This document shows, piece after piece, positions 25,578-34,276 of a stretch of DNA of 64,000 nucleotides; positions within the stretch are counted from its first letter, which is position 1, and every line of letters begins with the position of its first letter. A model generated the notes under the pieces. It was not told where the DNA came from. It was given only the letters and a program-made list of their open reading frames with translations, and made no database searches. This stretch comes from JBMFVE01 sp049966155 (lineage in GTDB: Bacteria > Bacteroidota > Ignavibacteria > Kryptoniales > JAKASW01). Position numbers and translations under genes: made by a program. The stretch is from assembly GCA_049966155.1 (NCBI GenBank), contig JBMFVE010000001.1:434001-498000 (forward strand), read 5' to 3'.

Positions 25578-26064
25578 GATAAAAATTCGCCGAGCAAGAG
25601 TCCAGGATGTGACTCAAATTGTCAGCCTTATCAACTCTTACGCAGAAAGAGGAGAGATGCTGTTCAGGTCACAAAGCCAGGTTCTTCAGCAAATAAGAAA
25701 CTACTTTGTTGCAGTAAGGGATGAAGAAGTGCTCGCTTGCGGATCCCTGGATATTACCTGGACTGACCTTGCTGAGTTGCGCTCGCTTGCGGTTAGAGAA
25801 GATGTGCAGAGTCATGGACTTGGCACAAAAATCGTAAATGCGCTTATGGCTGATGCTGTTGAGCTCGGTTTAAAACGGGTATTTGCATTGACATATAAAC
25901 CTCACTTCTTTGAACGGCTTGGATTTAAGATTATTGACAAACAGCTCTTGCCCCATAAGGTTTGGAGCATCTGCATAGATTGCCTGAAGTTTCCGGTTTG
26001 TGACGAGGTCGCTATGCAAATTGAAGTGAAAGAATGGGCTGAGTCTAAGATGAAAAGTGGTTGA
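25564..26064 (+). CDS. argA: GNAT acetyltransferase, probable N-acetylglutamate synthase
   Basis: 166 residues, a single GNAT domain. The acetyl-CoA-binding region is AELRSLAVREDVQSHGLGTKIV, followed by the segment HFFERLGFKIIDKQLLPHKVWSICIDC..FPVCDEVAM. That cysteine-containing stretch is typical of the short ArgA-type amino-acid acetyltransferases that make N-acetylglutamate for arginine synthesis. No other arginine gene is present, so the pathway role is by family only. The start is TTG 25564 with GAGGGA upstream, inside the end of lptD. It ends 5 nt before the convergent acyltransferase gene, with no terminator hairpin seen. Confidence 0.8.
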   Translation: MSVTEIKIRRARVQDVTQIVSLINSYAERGEMLFRSQSQVLQQIRNYFVAVRDEEVLACGSLDITWTDLAELRSLAVREDVQSHGLGTKIVNALMADAVELGLKRVFALTYKPHFFERLGFKIIDKQLLPHKVWSICIDCLKFPVCDEVAMQIEVKEWAESKMKSG

Positions 26065-26069
26065 TTTTT

Positions 26070-27185
26070 CTATTTTGCAATTTCACGCACGACCACAGCT
26101 TCAAAAGCCTTTCGTCGGGATCTGTACGCTTCTATCGCATAAATCATCCCTATCATCAAAGATATCATAATCACCGCTGCTGCTGCTGCAAGCCATGGAT
26201 TCACACCACCAGCAATCAGTTGTGCCAGACCAATGTTAAATGGCGACCCATAAACTATCATCAGGTGAACAACGTACACCGCCAGAGAATGTTTTCCGAT
26301 AGCTGGGAGTATCTTTGGAAGCCTTTGAACCCGTCGGGTTGAATAACCTATGAAGGCCCCAACAAGTGTTACGATGCCAAACCTTAAAAGGTTTACAGCC
26401 GGAAGTGCCCTCCAGTAATCTACATAAGGCGAAACATAGATAATTTGGATCGGGAAGAAAAGGCAGAAAGCTGCGATTGAAATTAGTGATGTCCAAAGAA
26501 GACTTTTTGAGACAACAAAGGTTCTTAATTCCTTCGGAGCAAGTAAGGCTGTTACTCCAAAAGCTGCTCCTGAAAAGAGATATCCCGAGAAAGGGAAAAA
26601 CGTAAAAAAAGAGCCTGCACGAAAAGTCATATACGGATAAAGAAAACCGGGAAGAAGTCTTTCCCATTGAACAGGCTCCGTGATAGGAGCAAGTATTAGT
26701 GCAAGGAATGCAAAGGCAATGTAAGTTTTCTGCAGGGTTTTCAATCTCTTCACAAAAACAGCAGTTAAGAGGATAATTAATAACGAGAGTGAAATGATGT
26801 GCAGAGCATCTACCAGCAAAAATATTCTCCACTCTGCACCAGATACACTTGATATATCATATAACAAATGTAATGGAAAGTGTAAACCGTACCCAAGAAG
26901 TAATAGCGTGAGTATTCGCCTGACCCTTCTCAAACGGGTTCTTTTTGTCACCATGGTCATACCATTGTTTTCCTTCACGGATGCTATTACGAAGGCAAAA
27001 CCAGATGTGAAAAAAAAGAATGGAGCTGTCAGTCCTCTAAAAAATGTCCAGAACTGGAAAACAAAATTCGAGCCATCTTTATAAACAGGGCTGAGAACAG
27101 CATCAACAGTGTGTCCTTCGACCATCAATAAAACTCCAATTGCCCGAAGCAAATCAAGCAATACTAAACGATTCCTGGTTTCCAT
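26070..27185 (-). CDS. Integral-membrane acyltransferase (DUF1624/acyltransferase-3-like)
   Basis: 371 residues with about ten membrane helices. The N-terminus RLVLLDLLRAIGVLLMVEGHTVDAVL and the following FRGLTAPFFFFTSGFAF are those of membrane acyltransferases of the DUF1624/OpgC/heparan-glucosaminide N-acetyltransferase superfamily, with the histidine in EGHT the likely catalytic residue. It probably acylates a cell-surface or periplasmic glycan. It is 20 nt downstream of nuoI on the same strand, so it may be cotranscribed, but no functional link to complex I is evident. Confidence 0.78.
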   Translation of the reverse strand: METRNRLVLLDLLRAIGVLLMVEGHTVDAVLSPVYKDGSNFVFQFWTFFRGLTAPFFFFTSGFAFVIASVKENNGMTMVTKRTRLRRVRRILTLLLLGYGLHFPLHLLYDISSVSGAEWRIFLLVDALHIISLSLLIILLTAVFVKRLKTLQKTYIAFAFLALILAPITEPVQWERLLPGFLYPYMTFRAGSFFTFFPFSGYLFSGAAFGVTALLAPKELRTFVVSKSLLWTSLISIAAFCLFFPIQIIYVSPYVDYWRALPAVNLLRFGIVTLVGAFIGYSTRRVQRLPKILPAIGKHSLAVYVVHLMIVYGSPFNIGLAQLIAGGVNPWLAAAAAVIMISLMIGMIYAIEAYRSRRKAFEAVVVREIAK

Positions 27186-27205
27186 GTGGTACTACAATTA
27201 TGCAA

Positions 27206-27727
27206 TCACCTGTATTGCCTCAGAAATTCCAGCCTCTCCCTTAAATGAGAAGCGGGCACAAGTAACCTGTCTTTCCCGAAAATTGCATCTGCTGGATCCG
27301 TAAATGTAAGTTCAAAATCTTTGCTCATAACTATTGCCTCTTCAGGACAAACCTCTTCACAAAAACCACAAAATATACAACGCAACATGTTTATCTCAAA
27401 CAATTCAGGATAACGTTCCTTATCAAGCTCCGTCTCTGCTGCCTGAACCTGAATGGCCAGTGACGGGCAGACCCTTGCACAGAGTCCACAAGCAACACAC
27501 CGTTCAACTCCTGTCTCATCTTCAACGACAAGAACAGGCCTGCCCCTGAAAATTGCTGGTGGATCCCAGCGCTCCTCTGGATACTGACGGGTGAACTTTG
27601 GTCTGAAAAGGGCCTTAAATGTCAGTGACATTCCGCGCAATATCTCCGGAATGTATAAACGTTCCCATAATGGCAACTTTTTATTCACTCTTCTTACCTT
27701 ACTGGATCCATTACTCTTGTTAGACAT
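27206..27727 (-). CDS. nuoI: NADH-quinone oxidoreductase subunit I
   Basis: 173 residues from ATG 27727, chosen for the GGAG 6 nt upstream; a TTG at 27739 lies ahead of that site. NuoI carries clusters N6a and N6b in the peripheral arm of complex I. Two CxxCxxCxxxCP motifs are intact: C77/C80/C83/C87 and C117/C120/C123/C127. The N-terminal amphipathic segment (LPEILRGMSLTFKALF-like) anchors it to the membrane arm. It follows nuoH by 24 nt. Genes for NuoA-F and J-N are not in the window. Confidence 0.93.
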   Translation of the reverse strand: MSNKSNGSSKVRRVNKKLPLWERLYIPEILRGMSLTFKALFRPKFTRQYPEERWDPPAIFRGRPVLVVEDETGVERCVACGLCARVCPSLAIQVQAAETELDKERYPELFEINMLRCIFCGFCEEVCPEEAIVMSKDFELTFTDPADAIFGKDRLLVPASHLRERLEFLRQYR

Positions 27728-27751
27728 GATAATCTCCAAAAATTCCTCCTT

Positions 27752-28768
27752 TTACTTCCTAACGAGAAGAAGCACTGCACCAGTTCCAAAGACGTTTACT
27801 ATCGCAAGAGGAAATAAGACTCTCCAGCCCAGATTCATTAGCTGATCATAACGGAATCTCGGCAAGCTCCACCTAACCCACATGTATATAAAAATAAAGA
27901 CCCCGGTCTTTAACATTATGGTCAGTATTTGAACAATAGCTGCGATATTTGGGTTCATTGCCGTATAGTTAACAAAAGGCAACTGCCAGCCGCCAAAATA
28001 TAAGGTTGCCATAAGAATGCTTGATGTAATCATATTTGTATACTCAGATAGGAAAAAGAGCCCCCAGCGCATTCCGCTGTACTCTGTGTGATATCCTCCT
28101 ACAAGTTCAGGCTCGGCTTCAGGCAAATCAAACGGCAACCTGTTTGTTTCCGCAAAGGCGGCAACTATGAATACCAGAAAACCAAGTGGCTGATAAAGGA
28201 TATTCCAGTGCCATCCCTGCTGAGCCTCGACCACCTTATCAAGCTGCAGGGTACCATTGACCATCAGAATACCAATTATGCTCAGTCCGAGTGACAATTC
28301 ATAACTAATCATTTGTGCGGACGATCTCAATCCCCCAAGCAAAGAATACTTATTGTTTGATGCCCACCCGCTGAGAGTAATCCCATACACTCCCAAAGAA
28401 GACAGAGCAAGAATAAAAAGTATACCGACATTAACATTGGCTACCATTAAGGTTATCCTGTGTCCACCAATTAACAGGTAGTTACCGAAGGGGATTACCG
28501 CTAATGCAGATATCGCAACCGTTATTGAAATTATTGGTGCTAATGCATGCACAAATCCATTGGCATTGGCAGGCACAATTAACTCCTTCAACACCAACTT
28601 CAGGACATCAGCAAATGGCTGGAAAAGCCCTTTTGGCCCGACCCGATTCGGGCCAATTCGATCCTGGATATAAGCACTTACCTTTCTTTCAATAAAGACC
28701 AGATAAGCTACCGTACCAAGCACAACCAGAACTAAAACAGCTATTTTGATAATCGATTCTAGCACCAT
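27752..28768 (-). CDS. nuoH: NADH-quinone oxidoreductase subunit H
   Basis: 338 residues from ATG 28768 with about eight membrane helices. NuoH forms the quinone-binding site at the junction of the peripheral and membrane arms. Signatures seen are ERKVSAYIQDRIGPNRVGP, the acidic loop FAETNRLPFDLPEAEPELVGG(Y)HTEYSG and MWVRWSLPRFRYDQLM near the end. An upstream TTG at 28780 overlapping nuoG by 8 nt is an alternative start. It lies between nuoG and nuoI. Confidence 0.95.
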   Translation of the reverse strand: MVLESIIKIAVLVLVVLGTVAYLVFIERKVSAYIQDRIGPNRVGPKGLFQPFADVLKLVLKELIVPANANGFVHALAPIISITVAISALAVIPFGNYLLIGGHRITLMVANVNVGILFILALSSLGVYGITLSGWASNNKYSLLGGLRSSAQMISYELSLGLSIIGILMVNGTLQLDKVVEAQQGWHWNILYQPLGFLVFIVAAFAETNRLPFDLPEAEPELVGGYHTEYSGMRWGLFFLSEYTNMITSSILMATLYFGGWQLPFVNYTAMNPNIAAIVQILTIMLKTGVFIFIYMWVRWSLPRFRYDQLMNLGWRVLFPLAIVNVFGTGAVLLLVRK

Positions 28769-28772
28769 GGTT

Positions 28773-30467
28773 TTAAACAATTGCCTCTTCTTTTGTTTTT
28801 CTTGCCTTCACATCACCCTGAGCCAGAAAAGCACCGCGGTCACCAAGCTTTGCATATGACAGGCCCTTAAACGCAGGTATACTCTGTGCAATCTCGTCAA
28901 ACACGTCTTCGGCAGAGTTATATTTCATCTTTTGACCCATAAGACCGGCAATGGACGAAATTATTTTCCATGCTGGCTTTACGTCTCTACGGAGTCCTTT
29001 GTTCCACTTATCAAATGGGCTGCCAAACTTATCAAGCCTGCTCAAAGTAAATCTACCTGGCACCCTTTCCTGTTCTACAGTAGCAACTGCTGGACGAAAA
29101 AGCTGTACCCTCCCCTGAAAATTAACAAACGTTCCATATTTTTCAGCAAAAGTTGCACTGGGGAGAACAACGTCTGCCAAGGCCGAAGTCCTGTTTCGCC
29201 CCCAGTGAACCAGAGCAAGAAAATCCAGCTTGCCAAGAAGTCTCTCTCTCTCATCCGAAGCCGCCACTTCATCTTCCATCACAAGAAGAGCCTTAATTTT
29301 ACCAGCAGCAACTAACTCAAATATCTTTTCAACATTTATGCCTTTCAGTGCAGTAACACCAACTTCTTTTGCTCCAAAGCTGTTTGGTGTTTTGTCGGCT
29401 CTAATTAAAATATCGTCTTCGTCTCCTTCCAGAATGTGAGGAAGGAAATCAATATTTGAAGTACCGAGTACCTGTCGCGCAAATTTCTGAAGGACAAAGT
29501 TATCCTCGTTGGTAGAATATGGTGATCCAATTACAGCAATCTCATCTCTTGAAAATTGCCTTAAGCCTTCGGCTGCATAAGCAAGTGCTTCATCCCAACC
29601 GACTTCCTGTAAAATGCCATCTCTTTTTACCATAGGTGAGGTAAAGCGAGTGGCAGAATTGACGTGCTTGAAACTGTTCAATCGACCATTATCGCACATC
29701 CAGTAACTGTTTACGTAAGGATTATAACGGGGGGTCAATCTCATTATCTCATTATTGCGAACCCAGACATTGATGTTGCAACCACGTGCACATCCAACAC
29801 ATATACTTTCTGTTGATGAGGTTTCCCACACCCTTGCTTTAAACCTGTAATCACGATTCGTAAGGGCACCTACCGGGCAAAGGTCAATAACATTCATCGA
29901 ATATGGGTTATCAAGTTCCATTCCAGGAAAAGTATCTATAAATACGCGGTCACCTCGCTCAACAAAAGTAAGTGTCGGCTTCTTTACAATCTCATCAGTA
30001 AACCGAATGCACCGCGAACACATTATACACCTCTCGGCATCGAAAACAACATTTGGCCCAAGAGCAACACGTTTTGGCTTATGGTTTTTCTTTTCTTCGA
30101 AACGACTTCTGCCCGGCCCGTGGCTGTAAGTGTAGTCCTGCAAATTGCATTCGCCAGCCTCGTCACAAATCGGGCAATCGAGCGGATGATTGATTAAAAT
30201 AAATTCGAGCACTCCTCTGCGGGCTTCCACAGCTTTCGGAGAGTTTACATGCACAACCATTCCATCTGTCACCTGAGTTGCACAGGCAATTACTAGCTTT
30301 GGCATCTTCTCTACTTCAACAAGACACATTCTGCAATTACCTGCAACGGATAATCCTGGATGATAGCAAAAATGTGGAATATCTATACCAGCTTTTGCTG
30401 CGGCGCGAATTATTGTCGTACCAGGTTCAACTTCTACAGTCTTACCTTCTATGGTTACTTTCGGCAT
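28773..30467 (-). CDS. nuoG: NADH-quinone oxidoreductase subunit G
   Basis: 564 residues. The N-terminal [2Fe-2S] domain (HFCYHPGLSVAGNCRMCLVEVE), the His-Cys3 cluster region (HPLDCPICDEAGECNLQD), two further cysteine clusters (CIMCSRCIRF ... CPVGAL) and the [4Fe-4S] module of the molybdopterin-oxidoreductase-like part (CVGCARGCNINVWV) are all present. The C-terminal molybdopterin-fold region is short compared with NuoG proteins of 680-900 residues. It is 31 nt after ald and 4 nt before nuoH. Confidence 0.93.
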   Translation of the reverse strand: MPKVTIEGKTVEVEPGTTIIRAAAKAGIDIPHFCYHPGLSVAGNCRMCLVEVEKMPKLVIACATQVTDGMVVHVNSPKAVEARRGVLEFILINHPLDCPICDEAGECNLQDYTYSHGPGRSRFEEKKNHKPKRVALGPNVVFDAERCIMCSRCIRFTDEIVKKPTLTFVERGDRVFIDTFPGMELDNPYSMNVIDLCPVGALTNRDYRFKARVWETSSTESICVGCARGCNINVWVRNNEIMRLTPRYNPYVNSYWMCDNGRLNSFKHVNSATRFTSPMVKRDGILQEVGWDEALAYAAEGLRQFSRDEIAVIGSPYSTNEDNFVLQKFARQVLGTSNIDFLPHILEGDEDDILIRADKTPNSFGAKEVGVTALKGINVEKIFELVAAGKIKALLVMEDEVAASDERERLLGKLDFLALVHWGRNRTSALADVVLPSATFAEKYGTFVNFQGRVQLFRPAVATVEQERVPGRFTLSRLDKFGSPFDKWNKGLRRDVKPAWKIISSIAGLMGQKMKYNSAEDVFDEIAQSIPAFKGLSYAKLGDRGAFLAQGDVKARKTKEEAIV

Positions 30468-30498
30468 ACTTTTTCACCAGTCGTTAAATTTTCAAACC

Positions 30499-31614
30499 TT
30501 AACGGAGCACCTCGTCAACAGGTGTATATTCAAATCCAAAAGCGTCGGCCACACCTTTATATGTAATTTTCCCAAAAGCCATGTTCAGACCAGGCTTAAT
30601 TTCATGATTAGTCTTACATGCTTTCTCCCACCCACTGTCTGCAATTTCTATTGCATATGGAAGTGTGGCGTTAGTTAAAGCAATTGTTGAGGTAAATGGC
30701 ACTGCTCCCGGCATATTGGCAACACAGTAATGCAGCACACCATCAACAACAAAGGTCGGATTTTCATGAGTGGTCGGCTTGCAAGTTTCGATACATCCTC
30801 CCTGATCAACTGAAACATCAATGATAACTGCTCCATCTTTCATGTCTTTCAACATATCTCTGGTAATCAACTTTGGAGCTTTTGCTCCAGGAATGAGAAC
30901 TGCACCAATTAGCACATCAGCTCGAGAAGCGGCCTTTCGAACATTATGAGGGTTGGATGCCAATGTCACCACATTTCTTGGCATTACATCGTCCAAATAA
31001 CGAAGCTTTTGCAAATTCGAATCAAGAATTGTGACGCGAGCTCCCAATCCAGCAGCAATACGGGCAGCATTCTGACCAACAACTCCTCCGCCGAGCACAA
31101 CAACATCTGCGGGTTCCACTCCCGGCACCCCACCAAGCAAAACTCCTCTCCCCCCCATTGTCTTTTCCAGATACTTTGCCCCTTCCTGTGGAGCCATTCT
31201 ACCCGCTACCTCGCTCATTGGAACAAGAAGAGGAAGAGAGCCATCGGATTTCTGAACCGTCTCATAAGCAATGCAAATACTTTTTGACTTCATCATTGCT
31301 TCAGTTAACTTCTTACTTGCAGCAAAATGAAAATAAGTAAAAACTATCTGGCCTTCCCTGATTAACCCGTATTCAGGTTCGATAGGCTCTTTGACCTTCA
31401 TTATCATATCCGCTTTTGCATACACTTCAGCAGCTGTTGGAATTATCTTTCCACCAGCCTTTTTGTAAAGTTCATCAGGGAAACCACTTCCTAAGCCAGC
31501 ATTCTTTTCAACCAGTACTTTATGTCCGTGAGCAATGAGCAATTCGACACCCGCAGGGAGCAGAGCAACCCGGTTCTCGTTTGGTTTAATTTCCTTGAGC
31601 AACCCGACAATCAT
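30499..31614 (-). CDS. ald: Alanine dehydrogenase
   Basis: 371 residues, standard length. Ald interconverts L-alanine and pyruvate plus ammonia with NAD(H). The N-terminal MIVGLLKEIKPNENRVAL, the substrate-binding region VFTYFHFAASKKLTEAM, the signature GGRGVLLGGVPGVEPADVVVLGGG with its Rossmann glycines, and VDQGGCIET are conserved. AAGGAG lies upstream of the ATG. It is first in a minus-strand run with nuoG-H-I, so NADH made here could feed complex I; the link is by position only. Confidence 0.95.
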   Translation of the reverse strand: MIVGLLKEIKPNENRVALLPAGVELLIAHGHKVLVEKNAGLGSGFPDELYKKAGGKIIPTAAEVYAKADMIMKVKEPIEPEYGLIREGQIVFTYFHFAASKKLTEAMMKSKSICIAYETVQKSDGSLPLLVPMSEVAGRMAPQEGAKYLEKTMGGRGVLLGGVPGVEPADVVVLGGGVVGQNAARIAAGLGARVTILDSNLQKLRYLDDVMPRNVVTLASNPHNVRKAASRADVLIGAVLIPGAKAPKLITRDMLKDMKDGAVIIDVSVDQGGCIETCKPTTHENPTFVVDGVLHYCVANMPGAVPFTSTIALTNATLPYAIEIADSGWEKACKTNHEIKPGLNMAFGKITYKGVADAFGFEYTPVDEVLR

Positions 31615-31868
31615 TTTTATTCTCCTTGAGTAATTTTTTCTGAAAATCTCTCAATACGCAAAGTGCTGCTTTTTGGGAAGACCTGCATTTGAATACATTC
31701 TTATTTAAGCCATGGTACCGATGTTCATAATCATCAGTCAAAAAATATACCCAACGGGGGTTGAATAAGCAATTTACATGCTCGGTATACTTCTTAACGG
31801 AGCACTAAAAGCCTGTTTTCTTCTCTTCTATTGATGAAGAAGAACCCAGAGCTTAACTTCAGCTGAAA

Positions 31869-33230
31869 ATGCCGCCATCAATAGTTGACTCATTTAAAAT
31901 GGAGAGTATAAAATTGGGCTACAAAGATGAACTTTTGAACAAAATTGAATCAAAAAAGGCAAAGATTGCAATCATTGGACTCGGTTATGTCGGGCTTCCA
32001 CTTGTGATTGAATTTTCAAAAAAAGGTTTCAGTGTCATCGGCTTTGACATCGACCCGGTTAAGGTTAAAAAACTCAACGCGGGCAAATCTTACATTAAAC
32101 ATATTAAGCCTGATACGATAAAGAGTATCAGGAATAATTTTCACGCAACAGGTGATTTTTCAAAGCTCTCAACCTCAGACTGCATCATAATTTGTGTCCC
32201 AACCCCTCTTGGCCAGCATAGAGAACCTGATATGACATTCGTTTTTGGAACTGGAAGAACAATTGCAAAATATCTTCGGCCCGGTCAACTTATCTCACTT
32301 GAATCAACAACCTACCCCGGAACAACAGAAGAGGATTTAAGAAGGATCCTGGAAGAGTCTCAACTAAGAGCTGGCATAGATTTTTTTCTTGCTTTCTCCC
32401 CTGAGCGTGAAGATCCAAATAATAAGAATTTTACCACCAGTACAATTCCAAAAGTTGTGGGCGGCATTGATGAGGATTCTCTTGAAGTGGCAAAAGCTCT
32501 TTATGATCAAATTACAATGCAAACCGTGCCAGTCTCTTCAGCCCGGGTGGCAGAGGCAACAAAACTTCTCGAGAACATTTACCGTGCTGTAAACATTGCC
32601 CTGGTAAATGAACTAAAAATACTTTTTGACAAAATGGGAATAGATATCTGGGAAGTAATTGAAGCAGCAAAAACCAAACCATTCGGATTTCAAGCGTTTT
32701 ATCCAGGACCAGGACTGGGTGGACATTGTATCCCGATTGATCCTTTTTACCTTTCCTGGAAAGCAAGGGAATATGGTTTTGTCACAAGATTTATTGAATT
32801 GGCGGGAGAAATTAATACCCAGATGCCTCTTTATGTCGTTCAAAAGACAGTTGAAGGATTAAATCAAAGGGGAACAAGTATAAAAGGTGCATCCATTCTG
32901 GTCCTGGGTATCTCATACAAGAAGGATGTGGATGACCTGCGAGAATCACCATCTCTGCGGATAATTGAATTGCTAAGACAGAGAGGTGCACTTGTTGATT
33001 ATAACGACCCTTACACTCTAATAATGCCCAGAACACGGAATTACAATTTTGAAATGGTTTCAGTGGAGCTAACCGCAGAAAACCTGAGAAAGTACGATTG
33101 CGTAATTGTAGCAACGGATCATTCGGTTTATGACCCTGAATTTATAGTTAAAAATTCCAGGCTGGTAATAGATACACGAGGCTTTACAAAAAAAGGAGGG
33201 ATATCTTCCAACAACGTGATACTAAGCTAA
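31869..33230 (+). CDS. wbpA: UDP-GlcNAc/ManNAc 6-dehydrogenase (WbpA/WecC-like)
   Basis: 453 residues. It oxidises C6 of a UDP-N-acetylhexosamine to the uronic acid with NAD. N-terminal NAD motif IIGLGYVGLPL (residues 35-45), the CVPTPLG segment (109-115), catalytic C287 in GPGLGGHCIPIDPFYLSWKA and the C-terminal UDP-binding domain with SYKKDVDDLRESPS are all present; the last two fit the WbpA/WecC group more than UDP-glucose dehydrogenase. Start is uncertain: ATG 31869, ATG 31899, or TTG 31914 with GGAG 9 nt upstream. The WbpB/D and WbpE-like enzymes of the same presumed pathway lie at 42452-45262. Confidence 0.88.
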   Translation: MPPSIVDSFKMESIKLGYKDELLNKIESKKAKIAIIGLGYVGLPLVIEFSKKGFSVIGFDIDPVKVKKLNAGKSYIKHIKPDTIKSIRNNFHATGDFSKLSTSDCIIICVPTPLGQHREPDMTFVFGTGRTIAKYLRPGQLISLESTTYPGTTEEDLRRILEESQLRAGIDFFLAFSPEREDPNNKNFTTSTIPKVVGGIDEDSLEVAKALYDQITMQTVPVSSARVAEATKLLENIYRAVNIALVNELKILFDKMGIDIWEVIEAAKTKPFGFQAFYPGPGLGGHCIPIDPFYLSWKAREYGFVTRFIELAGEINTQMPLYVVQKTVEGLNQRGTSIKGASILVLGISYKKDVDDLRESPSLRIIELLRQRGALVDYNDPYTLIMPRTRNYNFEMVSVELTAENLRKYDCVIVATDHSVYDPEFIVKNSRLVIDTRGFTKKGGISSNNVILS

Positions 33231-33342
33231 AATGCCTGTGTATCTCTCCATTGCACCATATTTGGTTCTTGTTGAACTAAGCCATTGAACTCTTGAGCCG
33301 ATAGGATGACACGATCGACTTCCCCCTTAGAAATTACTTATG

Positions 33343-33416
33343 CGACCTCGGTGGGAGTCGAACCCACAACCTACGGCTTAGAAGGCCGTTGCTCTGTCCA
33401 GTTGAGCTACGAGGTC
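33343..33416 (-). tRNA. tRNA-Arg (anticodon TCT)
   Basis: The minus strand folds into a full cloverleaf of 74 nt. The acceptor stem GACCTCG (33416-33410) pairs perfectly with CGAGGTC (33350-33344). The D arm contains AGCTC..GAGC, the anticodon stem-loop is GGCCTTCTAAGCC with anticodon TCT (reads AGA), and the T arm is GTGGGTTCGACTCCCAC. The discriminator is G at 33343; CCA is not encoded. It stands alone between wbpA and the two-component regulator gene. The short spacers on either side (33231-33342 and 33417-33578) show nothing else recognisable. Confidence 0.96.
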
Positions 33417-33578
33417 ATCTTATCCTTAAATTACCACTATATTGGCCTACTTTCAAGAACCATCCAATTCTACATCTGAGGCAAACTGAGATAAATTAGA
33501 TTTTAAGAAGTCTGATTACGGCAAGAGGAAGAAAGAAATAATGATTTTCCCGACAGATTAGTTTAAATTAAGCTCGAT

Positions 33579-34256
33579 ATGCGTATTCTGGTCGTCGAAG
33601 ATGAAATGAAAACAGCTTCTTATTTGAAAAAAGGGCTATCAGAAAACGGATTCCTGGTAGATACAGTCTCAAGAGGGACGGAGGCGATGTCTTTGATTAA
33701 AAGTTCCAATTATGATCTCCTGATCCTTGATGTAATGCTTCCTGACTACAACGGGTGGGACATTATCAGGGAAATACGCCGGCAGGGCTGTCAAACACCG
33801 GCAATTTTTTTAACCGCCCGGGACTCGGTCAACGACAGAGTTCATGGCCTCGAATTGGGCGCTGACGATTACCTTGTCAAGCCATTTGCTTTTTCTGAAC
33901 TTCTGGCACGAGTAAGGACGATTCTCCGACGCGCACCTGCACGTTTGAACGAAATTCTCACTGTTGCGGATCTGGAACTCGATTTAAAGAGAATGCGGGC
34001 AATTCGCAACGGAAAGGTAATTGATTTAACCCCAAAGGAATTTTTGCTTCTTTCCCTTTTTGTAGAGCACAAGGGAGAAGTCTTATCCCGCACGCTCATC
34101 GCTGAACAGGTTTGGGACATGCATTTCCATAGCGATACAAACGTCGTTGATGTCGCAATCCGTAGACTCCGCCAGAAGGTTGATGATCCTTTTTCTAAAA
34201 AACTGATAAGAACAGTCCGTGGTGTCGGATACATTCTTGAGGATCCTGAAACTTAA
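33579..34256 (+). CDS. OmpR-family response regulator, CusR-like
   Basis: 225 residues: receiver (D51 in LLILDVMLPDYNGW, K in YLVKPFAFSELLARV) and a winged-helix DNA-binding domain with LTPKEFLLLSLF and VVDVAIRRLRQKVDDPFS..LIRTVRGVGYIL, as in the CusR/CopR/PcoR group of metal regulators. The cognate kinase starts 20 nt downstream, and the convergent neighbour is an RND metal-efflux operon with a CusR-box-like palindrome in front (41376-41391), the likely target. Confidence 0.92.
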   Translation: MRILVVEDEMKTASYLKKGLSENGFLVDTVSRGTEAMSLIKSSNYDLLILDVMLPDYNGWDIIREIRRQGCQTPAIFLTARDSVNDRVHGLELGADDYLVKPFAFSELLARVRTILRRAPARLNEILTVADLELDLKRMRAIRNGKVIDLTPKEFLLLSLFVEHKGEVLSRTLIAEQVWDMHFHSDTNVVDVAIRRLRQKVDDPFSKKLIRTVRGVGYILEDPET

Positions 34257-34276
34257 GTGGTGCTGCTCCGCCTAAT

